A stretch of 12,246 bases of DNA, from the NCBI GenBank assembly GCA_012838395.1, contig DUPI01000039.1, positions 1 through 12,246 on the forward strand, written 5' to 3'. The notes under the pieces were generated by a model, which worked only from the letters and a program-made list of their open reading frames with translations, searched no databases and was not told the origin of the DNA. Positions 12,124-12,246 of this stretch are shown piece by piece. The position numbers and the translations under genes are program-made. Each line of letters starts with the position of its first letter. Position 1 is the stretch's first letter. Source of the DNA: Mollicutes bacterium. Lineage in GTDB: Bacteria > Bacillota_I > Bacilli_A > RF39 > UBA660.

Positions 12124-12246
12124 ATGACATTAGATATTACAGGAGAAAATGCTAGAAAATTATTGTATATTGAAGATTTATTTAAAGCCTTAATGGAAAA
12201 ATATAATTATCAATATATTAAAACACCTACTTTAGAAGATGAACAA
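12124..12246 (+). CDS. hisS: Probable histidyl-tRNA synthetase, N-terminal fragment (runs off the window)
   Basis: Only the first 41 codons are present. The segment ARKLLYIEDLFKALMEKY followed by NYQYIKTPTLEDEQ matches the opening helix and the (Y)GYxEIxTPxxE strand of class II HisRS, where motif 1 begins. The usual lead-in (K/R)GTxD is shortened: the frame starts MTLDITGE, keeping T2 and D4 but not the Lys/Arg-Gly. An in-frame TAG directly before the ATG (12121-12123) rules out a longer start. GGA at 12111-12113 is ten bases upstream. Position after relA-dtd supports hisS, as in Bacillus. A HisZ-type paralogue is an alternative that the missing part would settle. Confidence 0.65.
   Translation, partial: MTLDITGENARKLLYIEDLFKALMEKYNYQYIKTPTLEDEQ

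Noticed and set aside
1..12246. CRISPR array, insertion sequence or prophage genes
   Set aside because: No regularly spaced repeats, transposase, integrase or phage structural motifs were seen in any frame.

Overview
This window is a very AT-rich stretch of a Bacillota (Bacilli/Mollicutes-like) chromosome. The gene order and protein motifs resemble Bacillus-type housekeeping loci in a compacted form. Trp is written as TGG throughout the genes inspected (seven times in cysS alone), and no in-frame TGA is needed, so the standard bacterial code fits better than the Mycoplasma TGA=Trp code. A small-genome, gut-type, non-model member of Bacilli is a reasonable inference, but the species cannot be named from this sequence.

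Layout. (1) Positions 62-1060 (minus): an accessory gene whose product carries an Arg ... Ser-X-Thr ... Glu-X-Glu series typical of ADP-ribosyltransferases. It has its own promoter. (2) 1182-1460 (minus): a two-tRNA operon, tRNA-Ile2 with a CAU anticodon (expected to be modified to lysidine) then tRNA-Leu(UAG), with promoter and terminator. (3) 1595-4675 (plus): cysS, a YugP-type membrane zinc protease and truB. (4) 4701-7343 (plus): rpsO with its own promoter and a foldable leader, an intergenic hairpin, pnp and two terminator hairpins. (5) 7351-8032 (minus): a HIT-family hydrolase and a truncated SpoVB/MATE-like flippase remnant. (6) 8059-12246 (plus): comN-like gene, relA/spoT homologue, dtd, an AI-2E family membrane protein and the start of a probable hisS, packed as one operon.

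How it fits together. Most genes serve translation and RNA turnover: cysteinyl- and histidyl-tRNA synthetases, tRNA pseudouridine synthase, S15, PNPase, D-aminoacyl-tRNA deacylase and two tRNAs. The long RelA/SpoT enzyme links this to the stringent response. Two regions look like contracted versions of Bacillus neighbourhoods. truB-rpsO-pnp lacks the ribC/ribF gene found between truB and rpsO in B. subtilis. The spoVB|comN...relA-dtd...hisS block lacks secDF, recJ and apt, and its spoVB is reduced to the first 74 codons.

The most unusual item is the ADP-ribosyltransferase-like gene. It has no signal peptide, no partner gene inside the window, and a C-terminal extension I do not recognise. Several promoters (cysS, truB, HIT) place the predicted transcription start only about 10-15 bases before the start codon, with the ribosome binding site at the very 5' end of the message.
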